DNA of 64,000 nucleotides from Ruegeria denitrificans (GCF_001458295.1 NZ_CYUD01000007.1:124001-188000), one strand, 5' to 3'. Positions 40,844-49,578 are shown, numbered from the stretch's first letter. Numbers and translations: made by a program. The notes: generated by a model not told the origin, from the letters alone.

Positions 40844-41071
40844 TTAAATCGGCCACACCAGATTGATGATAAAGACGACCACGAAGTAGGCCAGAAAAAC
40901 TTTCCAGTTCAATTGGTGTTTGTTTTCTTCGTTTATCACGCCGGCCGATTTCAATGCCAGGTTTGTTACAATTAGAGCGACGATGGTAACCGCCGCATGT
41001 GCCAAGTCGAAATGCAAACTAAAGCTCCCTATTGCAGATATTTGATTGATGAAAAATGTGTCAGCAGTCAC
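40844..41071 (-). CDS. Small two-helix membrane protein
   Basis: 75 aa, GTG start overlapping the upstream lipoprotein stop by 11 bases. Helices AAVTIVALIVTNLALKS and WKVFLAYFVVVFIINLVW flank a short loop. No family recognised. The overlap suggests co-expression with the lipoprotein gene. Confidence 0.55.
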   Translation of the reverse strand: MTADTFFINQISAIGSFSLHFDLAHAAVTIVALIVTNLALKSAGVINEENKHQLNWKVFLAYFVVVFIINLVWPI

Positions 41072-41366
41072 CTGATGGCAGCATAGTTACATCTGAGTAC
41101 CTTCCCTCAGACGTCGTGATCCGAGCACAAGCAACAGTATCCTTGTTAAACCAGTACGAGGTCAGCCCTTCGCTGCGGACGAGTTCAAATCCGAGACTCT
41201 GGATGCCCATTTCAGCTTGGCCCGCTTTTGCCCCTTCAAATGACGAAAGATCGCTAGAGCTGCCCACAGTTGGTGCACTTGCATCCACTGATCCACCACT
41301 GTCGTCGCATGCTGCAAGCGCAGTAATACACGCTGTGCCGATCACCAATAGGACCTTGGGTTTCAT
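41061..41366 (-). CDS. Small lipoprotein
   Basis: 101 aa with a lipobox: MKPKVLLVIGTACITALAAC, where Cys20 follows LAA and would be lipidated. The mature part has a low-complexity Ser/Gly linker (DDSGGSVDASAPTVGSSS) then a ~55-residue globular segment ending SDVTMLPSGDC. Function unknown. Part of a minus-strand run of envelope genes from 43051 to 40844. Confidence 0.65.
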   Translation of the reverse strand: MKPKVLLVIGTACITALAACDDSGGSVDASAPTVGSSSDLSSFEGAKAGQAEMGIQSLGFELVRSEGLTSYWFNKDTVACARITTSEGRYSDVTMLPSGDC

Positions 41367-41418
41367 CTGTTTTTCCTTCGCTTTTTGGACTTGCGTTCCA
41401 GGGTCTCTGATTGATCAC

Positions 41419-42033
41419 CTATTCAATTCCGAAAATTACGTTGTAGCCGACGGAAGAGTTGCTGCGATTGATGACCTCCACAACATGATCACCAGATTGC
41501 CAAAGCTGTCCTCGATACTCCTTGTCCGTCGACATCAATCCCAACAGTTCAGAACCATCGGGGTTGCGAATAACGTAGTCCAAGGAGCCATTTCGCGGAG
41601 CAACGCGAACGTAGAGGAACTGTTCGTTTTTGGCACCCAGAACGTATTGCTGCGACGCTCCGGGCGCGAGTTCACCAACAAGTTCTGCGCCAGTGGAACC
41701 AGAATCAAATTTGACACGTTGGCTACCAGTAGACCCGGCGGCGCCTGCCATGGCTCCACCGCCATCATCCATCGCTTCGACAACCGACATCTCGCCGATG
41801 CTTCCATCCTTGTACGCGATGCAGCGCCAAAGTGTTCCACCTGCATCTCGCAGCATGACGAGCGTGCCCGCTTCTGAGAACTCTGAGCTTTCAATCGTAC
41901 CGGACTGACCGTCTGGTCCACCAACCTGCCGCAAATGGTCGATACACGCGTCGTCGGCTTCTGACATTGCAAAGGCAGCTGCGCCCGCGATTGCGAACAT
42001 GGGTGTGAGGAGTTTGAATAAAACGAGTTTCAT
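41419..42033 (-). CDS. Exported two-domain protein (W-CIAY domain plus lysozyme-inhibitor-like domain)
   Basis: 204 aa from ATG 42033, signal peptide MKLVLFKLLTPMFAIAGAAAFA. Domain 1 (about 25-85) has ACIDHLRQVGG, SSEFSEAGTLVML and WRCIAYKDG, shared with the lipoprotein at 42752-43051. Domain 2 (110-204) has GASQQYVLGAKNEQFLYVRV, then YVIRNPDGSELLG, GQLWQSGDHVVEVINRSN and YNVIFGIE, a layout reminiscent of bacterial inhibitors of goose-type lysozyme. The inhibitor link is from pattern only. Confidence 0.6.
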   Translation of the reverse strand: MKLVLFKLLTPMFAIAGAAAFAMSEADDACIDHLRQVGGPDGQSGTIESSEFSEAGTLVMLRDAGGTLWRCIAYKDGSIGEMSVVEAMDDGGGAMAGAAGSTGSQRVKFDSGSTGAELVGELAPGASQQYVLGAKNEQFLYVRVAPRNGSLDYVIRNPDGSELLGLMSTDKEYRGQLWQSGDHVVEVINRSNSSVGYNVIFGIE

Positions 42034-42088
42034 CAGATGGTTCCCTGTTGGCTTGTCCTTAGAGATTTGTTCCTTACAAAGCGGAACC

Positions 42089-42388
42089 TCACTTCGCTTC
42101 TCGTAACTTTGACAGAAATTCATCGCATGCCTGTGCGCTGCCGACGATCTCGCCCGTCGTTTCAATTCCTTGCAGTGACGCCATTTCGGAATTTACGCGG
42201 TTGAGGATCTGATCCGCTTGCTCGGCGGTGATAAGGTTCTCAGCTTGTGCTCCTTTCAATGTGGTGCAGACACCGGCGGACAAGCCTGTCGCAACGCCGA
42301 CACCCACCGCGGCCCCGCCACCCAAGGTCATCGCCCCAACCACGCCGAGGACGAGCCCGATCACAATTCCCAAGATTACTTTTCCCAT
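42089..42388 (-). CDS. Small glycine-rich membrane-anchored protein
   Basis: 99 aa. Strong TGGGAGG ribosome site eight bases before the ATG. A hydrophobic, glycine-rich first half (VILGIVIGLVLGVVGAMTLGGGAAVGVG) forms one or two membrane helices; the second half is helical (LITAEQADQILNRVNSEMASL). Unknown function. Confidence 0.6.
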   Translation of the reverse strand: MGKVILGIVIGLVLGVVGAMTLGGGAAVGVGVATGLSAGVCTTLKGAQAENLITAEQADQILNRVNSEMASLQGIETTGEIVGSAQACDEFLSKLREAK

Positions 42389-42426
42389 GTTTTCCTCCCA
42401 TTCGGTGAGAAAGAGTTCAGCCACCA

Positions 42427-42690
42427 CTACTGGCGCAATCTGCGTGCCCATCTGCAAATCAGAACCAGCGCTAACAGGTTGAGCGCCGGTGCAATCGCCG
42501 CGAACCACGGCTTGGCGGGCTCCGAAACTAAGTCCGCAACAAATATCCAAGGTAGTCCCAACGGCAGTAGGAACACTCCGGACAAAGGGTCTCGTTCCTG
42601 TCCAAACCAGCCAAATGTACCCGTCAAAAACGCAACCAACGCCAACAGGTACAGGACCGCGAATACGATGGTGGTTATTCTACAAACCAA
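42427..42690 (-). CDS. Small inner-membrane protein
   Basis: 87 aa with three probable membrane helices (ITTIVFAVLYLLALVAFLTG, GVFLLPLGLPWIFVA, FAAIAPALNLLALVLIC) and a basic C-terminus CRWARRLRQ. The start is a TTG. No family recognised; it lies in a same-strand run with the lipoproteins. Confidence 0.5.
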   Translation of the reverse strand: MVCRITTIVFAVLYLLALVAFLTGTFGWFGQERDPLSGVFLLPLGLPWIFVADLVSEPAKPWFAAIAPALNLLALVLICRWARRLRQ

Positions 42691-42751
42691 GTAGAGCCTC
42701 AGCAGATCAAGCCAGTGCTGCGCAGCCGTTATCGGCTACGCAGCAGACTGC

Positions 42752-43051
42752 TCACAATGCGCCTTCGTCCCCGAGAAACTCGATACCAGCTGTCGCGCCA
42801 TCACTGTAAGCAATGCAATTCCAAGGAGCACGATCCTCGCCAACGCCTACAGTGACCTGTGTTCCCGCCTCGCTAAACGCGGATGAGAGCACCACGACTT
42901 GCGAATTGTTTGTCGTATTGGCTACATCTCGCAAACACGCCTGCTGAGCCGGCGTGAGCTCGGCGGACGCGCTTGATGTACTCGTATCGTCGCAGGCCGC
43001 AAGCAGTGCGAAACATGTCGTGCCTGCAATCATCACCATCTTGTTAGACAT
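42752..43051 (-). CDS. Small lipoprotein with the W-CIAY domain
   Basis: 99 aa. Lipobox MSNKMVMIAGTTCFALLAAC; AGAGGGAGAAG precedes the ATG. The mature domain, ACLRDVANTTNN, LSSAFSEAGTQVTVGVG, WNCIAYSDG, parallels domain 1 of the protein at 41419-42033 (same Cys spacing, SEAGT and W-x-CIAY-x-DG). Function unknown; surface or periplasmic. Confidence 0.65.
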   Translation of the reverse strand: MSNKMVMIAGTTCFALLAACDDTSTSSASAELTPAQQACLRDVANTTNNSQVVVLSSAFSEAGTQVTVGVGEDRAPWNCIAYSDGATAGIEFLGDEGAL

Positions 43052-43623
43052 TTTCTTCTCCCTCTGGTTTCCTTGAAATTAGTGAAATTGGATGGGCTTG
43101 TTTGAGTTTCTCGCGTCAGAGCAGGCTATGGAACATACTTCGACCCTGTGATTTCCCTTTCCAACAACTTGTCGCGGGGGGCTTGGCGTGCAGAGCGATT
43201 TTACGTTTACTGCTAAGACCTCCAACAACGTGAGATTTCCGAATGAAGTCACTGGCAAAGGCTAGAACAAACTCTGGAAAGAGGGCGAATACGTTAAATC
43301 TAAGCATCGCACCCTCCCAACGACTGATCCGTGTAAAGTGCCTTCCGACTGCCAGCACTCACTCCAGCGGCCGGAAGGGCTCGGCGAAGCGAGCAGCAAC
43401 GACAACAACGGAGGTAAAATGAAAGTTGCGTCGAATTCGCATGTTTGAATCTAATTTTTAATTAATCAACATTTTTTCCGCGCGCAAACTTCGCTACCTT
43501 TTCATAGAATAGTTTTTTGGCGTTCAAACACAAAAGGAAGGTGGGAAAACCCAGAAGGGCAAGTCTGTTCTATTAGCTAGCGAGGCGTTCTGAGGCCGCA
43601 CAGAAACTTAGAAAGGGTTGAAA
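43052..43623. other. 572-bp gap between divergent envelope genes
   Basis: A minus-strand frame 43116-43307 (MLRFNVFALFPEF...) has GGGAGGG before its ATG and could encode 63 aa, but its later part looks non-coding. At 43411-43447 GGAGGTAAAATG begins an 8-codon plus-strand frame that stops at once. 43440-43510 is AT-rich and could hold the DUF805 promoter. Nothing here is firm. Confidence 0.35.
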
Positions 43624-44139
43624 ATGGGGTTTGTGGAAGCAGTTAAAACGTGTTTCTCGAAATACTTCCAGTTCTCCGGTCGGGCCATACGCTCAGAATA
43701 CTGGTGGTTCTTCTTGTTTGTGGTTCTCATGAGTGCTGCTTTAGCTGTGCTGGATACGATCATATTCGGGACGGACCCCGAAACAGGGCAGGGATCTCGG
43801 GTTCTGTCCTCTGTTTTCCAACTGGCTGTTCTCATACCCATGCTGGCCGCCGGTTGGCGGAGGCTGCATGATACAGGACGACCTGGCTGGTATTTGCTGC
43901 TGCCGATGGCGCTCAGCATTACAACGCTCTTTGTTATGCTGGGTGGGGTGGCGTTCTTCTCGGTTTTGGAGCAAGGGACCGAGAACCCTGACGCATTACG
44001 AGGACCCGCGGCAGTCCTGGGCGTGACCGGTATTGTTGTTGTCTCAATTCTTCAATTGGTTCTGTCCGTCCTGATGATCTGGTGGCTGACACGACCTTCT
44101 CAAGAAGGCGCAAACGAATACGGCGAACCTGTTTACTGA
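43624..44139 (+). CDS. DUF805 inner-membrane protein
   Basis: 171 aa from ATG 43624. FQFSGRAIRSEYWWFFLF near the N-terminus and the DUF805 hallmark AAGWRRLHDTGRPGWYLLLP in the middle, with four membrane helices and a short hydrophilic tail. Function of the family is unknown. GAAAGG ribosome site upstream. The next gene starts 73 bp later on the same strand. Confidence 0.9.
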   Translation: MGFVEAVKTCFSKYFQFSGRAIRSEYWWFFLFVVLMSAALAVLDTIIFGTDPETGQGSRVLSSVFQLAVLIPMLAAGWRRLHDTGRPGWYLLLPMALSITTLFVMLGGVAFFSVLEQGTENPDALRGPAAVLGVTGIVVVSILQLVLSVLMIWWLTRPSQEGANEYGEPVY

Positions 44140-44212
44140 CCTGGCTGTCCGGGCAATTGGCTGGAATCTCTGCCGAATGACAGTGCGAACCGTAACTCAA
44201 TGGAGAGAAAAA

Positions 44213-44983
44213 ATGAGCTTAAAAACCATTTCCATTGGAATGCTACTGATGGCAGGAGCGACCACAGCATCAGCGGAGTGGTCGTTCAACTCCGGGCCTA
44301 ATCCCAATGCATTTATTCAGACAGGAAACATGACGCTGGAACTTCAGTGTGACCGTATCCGCTTTGCACCGGCTGGATACGAGGACAGCCAGGACATTGT
44401 GGAGAAGCAAGGGCTTTCCATTCGTTTTTTGAAGAACGGCACCACCGAAGTTGGGGCATTTCAGGTTGGCGCAGAAAACGCTGCCGTGCAGATCGTCGAT
44501 AATTATCCTGTAGAGGTTAGTTTCAATAGCCAGCAGGACTATGGTTTTGTACTAGACCAGCTTGCGGCCAATGCATCGGTTAATCTGTCGATGATTGATC
44601 AAGATGTCAGCTACGGAATCTTTGACTTGAAGGGTTCCAGCGCGGCAATTCGGTCCCTTCGTTCCGCCTGCGATTCAGGTGCTAGCCAAGGGGCCTCCTA
44701 CGAAGCACCCGAAGGCATTGTCTATTGTGGTGGCGGAGCGATAAAACGCCAAATCGAATATGTAATTCTTGACAATCCAGAGGGGGAGTGGGACGCGCGA
44801 GTAACAGTCAACGGCGAGCCGATCAGAGCCATGACCGCCTACAGCTACTTCGGAAACTCTGAGCCGCCGACCGGATTTTTCGTCGCACTGCTTGGGGAAG
44901 ACAGGTCCGAGTTTCTGATTTTTAGCGACGGCTCGGAAAACTGGCTGGAATATGGGGACTACAGGTATGATCAGTGCAATTGA
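44213..44983 (+). CDS. Exported protein of unknown function
   Basis: 256 aa from ATG 44213 (GGAGAG upstream). Cleavable signal peptide MSLKTISIGMLLMAGATTASA, then a mainly beta mature part with four or five Cys. Possible N-terminal domain GNMTLELQCDRIRFAP...ENAAVQIVDNYP. The C-terminus ends DGSENWLEYGDYRYDQCN. No family recognised. Followed by a second exported protein gene. Confidence 0.6.
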   Translation: MSLKTISIGMLLMAGATTASAEWSFNSGPNPNAFIQTGNMTLELQCDRIRFAPAGYEDSQDIVEKQGLSIRFLKNGTTEVGAFQVGAENAAVQIVDNYPVEVSFNSQQDYGFVLDQLAANASVNLSMIDQDVSYGIFDLKGSSAAIRSLRSACDSGASQGASYEAPEGIVYCGGGAIKRQIEYVILDNPEGEWDARVTVNGEPIRAMTAYSYFGNSEPPTGFFVALLGEDRSEFLIFSDGSENWLEYGDYRYDQCN

Positions 44984-45020
44984 TACCTCCTGCCTACCAG
45001 CGTTCCAAATAGCGCGTCAG

Positions 45021-45503
45021 ATGAAATGTTTGGTCGCCGGGATTGTGCTCGCTTCGGGCCTTGTTTGGACCTCACCAGCTGTCGCGGCTGATGTATCGCA
45101 ACTTCCGCCCGGTTTGCGGGCAAAGGTTGATCTGGCGGAACAGGCCTGCGGGGAGTTCAACGACGGTCAGTTTGACATAGCCTGGGGTGCGGTTGAAAGG
45201 GTCGATCTCGACGGAGATCTTCAACACGACTGGGTTCTGAATGAGTCTGGATTCGCGTGTTCAAGCGCCGCATCTCTTTATTGCGGAACTGGCGGATGCA
45301 TGTCGCACTTCTTGATTGAAGAGGAGGTTCAATCCTTGCTCAACCAGGGCTGGACGGTTGTTGATTTTGGGCGTCAACGCGTTGTTGTTGCGGATATTCA
45401 TGGATCCAATTGCGACGGAATAAACCCAACGTCTTGCGTCACCGCCAGTGTTTGGGATGCGGACGCTAAGACGTGGCGCTCGTCTGCTGGCGATTGGGAA
45501 TAA
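45021..45503 (+). CDS. Exported protein of unknown function
   Basis: 160 aa from ATG 45021: signal peptide MKCLVAGIVLASGLVWTSPAVAA, then a domain with acidic GEFNDGQFDIAW, VDLDGDLQHDWVLNE (calcium-loop-like DLDGD, a style found in VCBS/EF-hand-like repeats) and paired cysteines CGTGGC and CDGINPTSC. In-frame ATG codons at 44952 and 44967 overlap the previous gene and would bury the signal peptide, so they are not preferred. Confidence 0.6.
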   Translation: MKCLVAGIVLASGLVWTSPAVAADVSQLPPGLRAKVDLAEQACGEFNDGQFDIAWGAVERVDLDGDLQHDWVLNESGFACSSAASLYCGTGGCMSHFLIEEEVQSLLNQGWTVVDFGRQRVVVADIHGSNCDGINPTSCVTASVWDADAKTWRSSAGDWE

Positions 45504-45769
45504 GTTGCATTTGAGAATTGCAGATAAGCCATAGGAGCTGGTTTGTTCGATGGGTTCTCTGTGGCACGCAAACTTATGGGCAAATCGTGCAAAGTTAGTC
45601 TAATAGTGATACTGCGTACATCGTCCTTCAAGACTTCACCGGCAGAAACATTCGTTTTCCGGAAACTGTCGAAAACGCGCACCGGTTTTACGAGCTTGGT
45701 CCCCAATCATTTGCAAGCTGCAATTCTGAGCAACGTGTATGAGATAAGACTTGGGTGAATTGAAGCTAT

Positions 45770-45789
45770 GGGCTGGTCAAGACCAGCCC
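45770..45789. terminator. Hairpin at the 3' end of the 67-aa gene, copy B
   Basis: GGGCTGGTC-AA-GACCAGCCC, a perfect 9-bp stem six bases past the stop codon. Same position as the hairpin in copy A but different sequence, so structure and not sequence is conserved. No U-run. Confidence 0.5.
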
Positions 45790-45795
45790 GTCGCA

Positions 45796-45999
45796 TCACG
45801 CCCTCGCGTTTGAGGCGTTAAGATGGCTTTTTACATTGTGGAAGAGGTGCTCAAAGTCATCTGCGATGGCATCCTCCAAGAAGGTATGAGCGCGGGTTTG
45901 TTCGACTCTCGCACTCTCGGCCGCAGTTCGGCCAGCCGGCAGCGCTGTGAATTCGTTTTCTTTGTCAAAAAAATGGTCGATGTTTATGGGTCTCGTCAT
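45796..45999 (-). CDS. 67-aa protein of unknown function, copy B
   Basis: 67 aa starting MTRPINIDHFFDKENEF, AGGA six bases before the ATG. Conserved half: EQTRAHTFLEDAIADDFEHL, paralogous to copy A (EQARIQAFLEDAVQGDYEHL). Same length, same flanks. Function unknown. Confidence 0.55.
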   Translation of the reverse strand: MTRPINIDHFFDKENEFTALPAGRTAAESARVEQTRAHTFLEDAIADDFEHLFHNVKSHLNASNARA

Positions 46000-46272
46000 G
46001 GCAAATCCTAATGTAGAATACCGGGCAACCATCGCAGGCCGAACTTAATCTTACGTATAAGAATTGCGGATTTTGTCCCCGATCCAGAGGCTGATTGGGA
46101 TTTAACATAAGTCGCGATTATAGAGCGTTTGGGCTCTCGCCGGCCAACCACCCGCTGCACCCGAGCAACGGTCAGTCGTGAAACTTCGATAGGTGACAGC
46201 TTTGAGCCCAACGTTCAAAGTGCTTCTTCGAACTCAAAGGTCTGCGATGCACGGAAAGCTGACTTTGTAGAC

Positions 46273-46468
46273 TTACGAGAAAGGCTCAATTGAAACTGCC
46301 TTTGGCCAAACAAAGATCACGTTGGGGTGTTGTTGGGCAAACTTTTCTTCGGCTGTATTCCAACAGAAGCTCTGTGCGGATCCCAGAATTGCTTTAAGGT
46401 TGCGTATGCACCGTTAGGGTCCTCACTTTGAGACAAAGCTATCCAAAGCAAGACTGAAAGAGGATTGA
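46273..46468. other. Gap with a possible short gene relic on the minus strand
   Basis: On the minus strand a frame ending at 46274 reads ILGSAQSFCWNTAEEKF then PNVIFVWPKAVSIEPFS and is protein-like for about 45 codons before upstream stops. It may be the last piece of a lost gene, family unknown. The plus-strand gene at 46469 has GAAAGAGG just before it. Confidence 0.25.
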
Positions 46469-47041
46469 ATGAAACGCCTGTTTCCATCTCTGCCTGAGAA
46501 CGCGACGCTGGGAAGTGTCTATCAAGCCTTTCCAGACAAACTCTCGCCGCTTTGTGCGTACGAAAGCCTTGTGATGAGGGGCGAGAGCGACCTCTCGGTT
46601 GCTGAACGTGAACTCATTGCGGCCTATGTCTCGGGATTGAATGCTTGTGCGTATTGCCATGGGGCGCACATCGTTTTCGCCAAAGCCTACGGTATTGAAG
46701 TCGAGACAATCGAGGCACTGATGGAAGACCGCGATACGGCGCCCGTCGAGGATCACCTCAAACCGTTACTGGCATACATTGAAAAGCTCACTGTCTCGCC
46801 ATCACGAATGACGGAAGCCGACGCAAATGCGGTCTACGCGGCAGGCTGGTCAGAGAGCGCGCTGTTCGATGCTATCCAGGTCTGTGGTGTCTTTAATCTC
46901 GTGAATCGCTTCATAGAAGGAACAGGTGTCCAAAGCCCTGGCACCGACCCAAGAGAAGCGGACGAAGCCACTTTAAACCGATGCCGCAGTGACAGCTTCT
47001 ATACCGATTTCGGAAGAGAGAACGGTCTCGACATCCCTTGA
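46469..47041 (+). CDS. Peroxidase-related AhpD-like protein
   Basis: 190 aa. LNACAYCHGAH around residue 60 holds the CxxC-x2-H redox motif of peroxidase-related carboxymuconolactone-decarboxylase-family proteins; ERELIAAYVSGLN and SESALFDAIQVCGVFNLVNR are typical helices of the fold. Likely a peroxide- or thiol-active oxidoreductase. GAAAGAGGATTG precedes the ATG. No clear operon partner. Confidence 0.85.
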   Translation: MKRLFPSLPENATLGSVYQAFPDKLSPLCAYESLVMRGESDLSVAERELIAAYVSGLNACAYCHGAHIVFAKAYGIEVETIEALMEDRDTAPVEDHLKPLLAYIEKLTVSPSRMTEADANAVYAAGWSESALFDAIQVCGVFNLVNRFIEGTGVQSPGTDPREADEATLNRCRSDSFYTDFGRENGLDIP

Positions 47042-47263
47042 ATTGATGTTGTTCTTTCGTTCGAACGACGACAAAAAGATGGTCCGATAAAACGCCAGCT
47101 GCGTCCTTCGCTCTCGAGGTTAAATCATTCGTCGGATCAAGTCGGCGCAATCATTTATTGTTGGTGGATCCATGCTCAAGACTCAACGATCCGTCCTGCT
47201 TTTCGTAGATAACCCATTTTCTGATAAGGTTTGCAGACTTGTGGTCTTTGTAAGGGGAGCGAG

Positions 47264-48043
47264 TTGCTTAAGTTTGACGCTGAAACAACGAGATTACTTG
47301 AAATCGCCTATCAAGGAGCTGAATTGACGCGGCGAAGACAGGCTTCATTTGATGCGCTGCGCCCTGCTCCCGGTGAGACCATTTTGGACGTCGGTTGTGG
47401 CAACGGGATGTTAACAGCAGAGTTGGCGCGCGCAGTTGGCTCGGATGGCTATGTCATCGGGATCGACCCAAGCGAGGATATGACAGCAGCAGCAAGAGAA
47501 CGGTGCAGTGACTACGCAAACGTGGAGTTTCGTGCTGGTGCCGCAAATAGTTTGCCCATTGAGGATGAGAGTGCTGACAAGGCCGTCTCGGTACAGGTCT
47601 TTGAGTACATCGAAGACGTAGACGGTGCACTGTCCGACACGCTGCGGTGCGTCAAACCCGGCGGGCGCCTCGTCATCAGCGATCTACACTTTGGGAGCTT
47701 GATTTGGTTCAGCGATGAGCCCGACAGAATGCAAAAGATGCTGACGTCCTGGAACCAGCACTTTGTGAGTGGCTCCGTCCCGGAAAGACTGCCTGCACTA
47801 ATAAAGGCTCGCGGCGACCATGTGGAAGATGTCTTGTCGTTCACAATGACAGATCACCAGCTAAGGCCTGATGGCCTCGCAATCATGATGATGCACCTCA
47901 TGAAGCAATACACTGTCGCAAATGACCATGTTGATCCCGCAGTTGCGCAATTGTGGTTTGATGAGCAGCTCAGCCTTGCAAGGACTGGACGCTTCTTCTT
48001 TTCGATGACCCAATTTGTCGTCGTGGTGCGCAAAAAGGGGTGA
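47264..48043 (+). CDS. SAM-dependent methyltransferase
   Basis: About 259 aa from a TTG at 47264 with GGGGAG five bases upstream, giving the Rhodobacteraceae-type N-terminus LLKFDAETTRLLEIAYQGAE. Motif I ILDVGCGNGMLTAEL, motif II-like VIGIDPSEDM, and RCVKPGGRLVISD mark a class I methyltransferase of the UbiE/Methyltransf_11 type. Substrate unknown. The frame extends upstream to another TTG at 47231, which is less likely. Confidence 0.82.
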   Translation: MLKFDAETTRLLEIAYQGAELTRRRQASFDALRPAPGETILDVGCGNGMLTAELARAVGSDGYVIGIDPSEDMTAAARERCSDYANVEFRAGAANSLPIEDESADKAVSVQVFEYIEDVDGALSDTLRCVKPGGRLVISDLHFGSLIWFSDEPDRMQKMLTSWNQHFVSGSVPERLPALIKARGDHVEDVLSFTMTDHQLRPDGLAIMMMHLMKQYTVANDHVDPAVAQLWFDEQLSLARTGRFFFSMTQFVVVVRKKG

Positions 48044-48371
48044 TTGAGCTAAGTAAATCGGCCTAGGTTCTTTCGCGGGCTTCATGAAAGTCGTGGTTCA
48101 AGAGACCCCCATTGGTGTCACAGGCGCCCCAACAGGTGCTGCAAATCTTTTGTCCATACTTAATTGTCGTCGGTGAAGTCCCAAGGAAGTGCCAGACGTG
48201 CAGGCATTGATCAGACGTTCGAACGACCGCAGCGATAGGCGTGATGACAGAAGGTCTCGTATTGGTACTTACTCAATGGCGACAACACAGGTGCGTGGCT
48301 GTCACTTCCAGCTTGCAGCTGTATTTGGCGTGATCTAATCGCCCTGTTCGGCCGATTGTCACCAAGTGTTT
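48044..48371. other. 328-bp gap, nothing recognised
   Basis: No supported frame, repeat copy or strong hairpin was found between the methyltransferase stop and the 73-aa gene's stop. Confidence 0.5.
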
Positions 48372-48593
48372 TCAGAACCTTTCTGGATACAGACTCATCA
48401 TGTTCTGAACGTCCAGCTCACTCGAAAACGCGTCCGGATTATTCCAGATCACCTCATTTATATAGTCGCGTTCCGAGTGAAGATCATTGTCCGTAAGCCG
48501 CGGTTTCCGGGTTTCGGGGAAGGCTCTTTTGGTCCAACCGAACAGTCCACCAAATACGGTCCAGATGCTGGGTGACATTGTATGGGAAGCCAT
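48372..48593 (-). CDS. 73-aa conserved-looking hypothetical protein
   Basis: 73 aa: a hydrophobic-aromatic start (SIWTVFGGLFGWTKRAFPE) then an acidic helical C-terminus (SERDYINEVIWNNPDAFSSE, LDVQNMMSLYPERF). GGAAAGGA lies seven bases before the ATG. Divergent from a LysR gene across 97 bp with a palindrome next to the LysR start, so LysR may control it. I do not recognise a named family. Confidence 0.6.
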   Translation of the reverse strand: MASHTMSPSIWTVFGGLFGWTKRAFPETRKPRLTDNDLHSERDYINEVIWNNPDAFSSELDVQNMMSLYPERF

Positions 48594-48664
48594 CTCATGG
48601 TCCTTTCCGAGTTACTTGTGCTGTCGCAACAACAGTAACTGTTCACCTGTTTTTCTGGTATCCG

Positions 48665-48678
48665 GCACAAAATTGTGC
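48665..48678. promoter_or_regulatory. Palindrome in the LysR divergent promoter
   Basis: GCACAA-AA-TTGTGC, 6-bp arms around two bases, 13 bases before the LysR ATG and 72 bp upstream of the divergent 73-aa gene. Fits an autoregulatory LysR site, though short. Confidence 0.4.
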
Positions 48679-48690
48679 TGTTCTACAAAA

Positions 48691-49578
48691 ATGAAGAACG
48701 GGTTCCGAAATTGGTCGGATATTCGTGTGTTCCTCTCTGTCTTCAGAGAAGGGTCGACGCTTGCGGCCTCCAGAAAGCTAAAGGTCTCCCAACCAACGGT
48801 TGCCCGACGCATTGATGTTCTCGAAAGAGAAACAGGCTTGACGCTTTTTGAGCGCGGTACGCACGGGTTCAAACCGACCCCAGAAGCCCTTCGCCTCGTT
48901 CCCCTCGCCGAAGCAATCGAGACTTCAGTCCTTGAATTTGTCGATTGCGCGAAAGAATTGACGTCGACACAACCCATCCGTATCACCGCTTATTCGGCAA
49001 ATTTCTCCGCACGCATGATCGAAATCGTAAACGAGTTTTCCGCCGTCAATCAGGATGTCGCATTCGAGTTTTTGTCCAGCGTTCGGGCGCTGGACCTGAT
49101 GGCGGGCGAGGCCGACATTGCTTTGCGCCTTGCAAGAACCGATCCCGATCCTGACCTGATCTGTCGTAAGATCAGCACGGCCCGCTGGTCTTTGTTCGGC
49201 AGCAGAAACTACGCGGACAAATTTGGCTTACCGGGGTCAACGAATGATCTGGCCGGGCATCAATTTGTTACCTTTCAGCGGGACGATGTGCCAAATGTAT
49301 TCCACGAATGGTTGACCAATCACGTGGAGCCGGACCAGATTGTCATGTCTTTCACTGAACTGGAGCTAATGCATGCGGCGATCAGGTCAGGGCAAGGCCT
49401 TGGGATCAGCAATGTCAAGCTGGTGGAAACAGACATGTCTTTCATCCGATGTTTCGACGAAATCCCTGAACTTGCGGTGCCGCACCTAATGCTCATTTCG
49501 CCGGAAGCCTATCGTCGGCCAGAGGTTAGAGCCTTCGTTAAGTTCTTCGCACCTCGCTATGCGGCAATCTACAAGTAG
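48691..49578 (+). CDS. LysR-family transcriptional regulator
   Basis: 295 aa from ATG 48691. Winged helix at 5-64 (FLSVFREGSTLAASRKLKVS, QPTVARRIDVLERETGLTLF) and a periplasmic-binding-fold effector domain (SARMIEIVNEFSAVNQDVAF, ADIALRLARTDPDPDLI). A longer in-frame extension overlaps the divergent gene and is rejected. The palindrome directly upstream supports this start. Confidence 0.9.
   Translation: MKNGFRNWSDIRVFLSVFREGSTLAASRKLKVSQPTVARRIDVLERETGLTLFERGTHGFKPTPEALRLVPLAEAIETSVLEFVDCAKELTSTQPIRITAYSANFSARMIEIVNEFSAVNQDVAFEFLSSVRALDLMAGEADIALRLARTDPDPDLICRKISTARWSLFGSRNYADKFGLPGSTNDLAGHQFVTFQRDDVPNVFHEWLTNHVEPDQIVMSFTELELMHAAIRSGQGLGISNVKLVETDMSFIRCFDEIPELAVPHLMLISPEAYRRPEVRAFVKFFAPRYAAIYK

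Larger units (their letters stand above)
45595..46272. repeat. Dispersed element copy B (carries a 67-aa gene)
   Basis: Second copy of the element at 28274-28960 in the same orientation. Shared blocks: TTAGTCTAATAGTGATACTG (45595 on) to CACCGGTTTTACG (45692), a hairpin, a 67-aa minus-strand gene, the upstream block 46000-46150 (TGTAGAATACCGGGC, ATAAGAATTGCGGATTTTG, TGATTGGGATTTAACATAAG) and the distal TGCTTCTTCGAA-TCAAAGGTC block near 46219. The 22 bases at its left end are identical to copy A. Confidence 0.75.

Noticed and set aside
43116..43358. Minus-strand 80-codon frame as a real gene
   Set aside because: There is a possible ribosome site before an internal ATG, but the later half looks non-coding and no homologous pattern is recognised; left as part of the gap.
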